Of a DNA stretch of 64,000 bases, positions 63,729 to 64,000 are shown piece by piece. The notes under the pieces are model-generated. The model saw nothing but the letters and a program-made list of their open reading frames with translations. It had not been told where the DNA came from and did no database searches. The DNA comes from Aselliscus stoliczkanus (Eukaryota > Chordata > Mammalia > Chiroptera > Hipposideridae). The number at the start of each line of letters is the position of its first letter. The first letter of the stretch is position 1. The translations under genes and the position numbers were made by a program. The stretch is taken from assembly GCA_033961575.1 (NCBI GenBank), contig CM066730.1, positions 117,951,523 to 118,015,522 on the forward strand. The letters run 5' to 3'.

Positions 63729-64000
63729 ATCTAGAAAACTTCAGTTTTAACACTGGAATTGCAGTAGCCAAATGGCTATGTGATCCTTCATCAATAGTGA
63801 TATTTGTTTAATGCCATTAAGCCTTTTAAAAATAATTTTAAAATGGAGATCATTTCCTCAATATTTTTTTTTTCCAGTTTGTAGTAGAAGGATGGGCACC
63901 AGTAAAGAGCAGTCCTTTATCAAAAAAACTGCAAAAATACTTTGGTGATTTGCTTTCTTACAAAATCATTGTATCAAGCAATTAAATACAGGAATTTATA

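Overview
The window is mammalian nuclear DNA that is AT-rich, gene-poor and full of interspersed repeats. Several tRNA-derived SINEs point to a bat. One element (52335-52540) looks like the bat VES family. Four short elements and two long ones carry a tRNA-like head of the type I associate with horseshoe and leaf-nosed bats (Rhinolophoidea). The species call is an inference from repeat types only.

The one convincing protein-coding locus is an intronless Ser/Thr kinase of the MARK / sperm-motility-kinase (SMOK) type: ATG at 12501, stop at 13679, 392 residues, kinase domain plus UBA-like domain. It sits in a unit of about 2.2 kb (11986-14181) bounded by a perfect 14-bp direct repeat (11972-11985 and 14182-14195) and ending in an A-rich tail, the signature of LINE-1-driven retroposition. 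The unit landed inside an older antisense L1 3' end, whose two halves lie at 11793-11985 and 14182-14239. It starts with an L1 3'-end-like piece followed by an A-rich stretch. A promoter-like region with CCAAT and TATA motifs follows, then an ATG-free leader, a strong Kozak start and the kinase. An L1 3' transduction carrying a whole single-exon gene with its promoter would explain this layout. A second open frame (13504-14079) continues past the kinase stop and probably preserves the ancestral Ser/Thr/Pro-rich C-terminus, so the tail appears frameshifted.

Layout: 1-11.8 kb is gene-free, with L2, MLT1 and hAT remnants; 11.8-14.2 kb is the kinase unit in its L1 host; 14.2-32.6 kb is gene-free, with MIR, L2 and MaLR/ERVL LTR fragments; 32.6-37.1 kb is a long antisense L1 with recognisable ORF2 pieces, a (CT)n expansion and a SINE insertion; 37.1-44 kb holds an L1 3' end, polypyrimidine tracts, MLT1, MER20-like and two long SINEs; 44-64 kb holds L1/HAL1-like, L2, MIR and hAT fragments, a VES-type SINE and more short SINEs. 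I recognised no exons of a multi-exon gene, no tRNA or rRNA gene and no CRISPR array. The window looks like a gene desert or a large intron with one retroposed kinase gene as its notable content.
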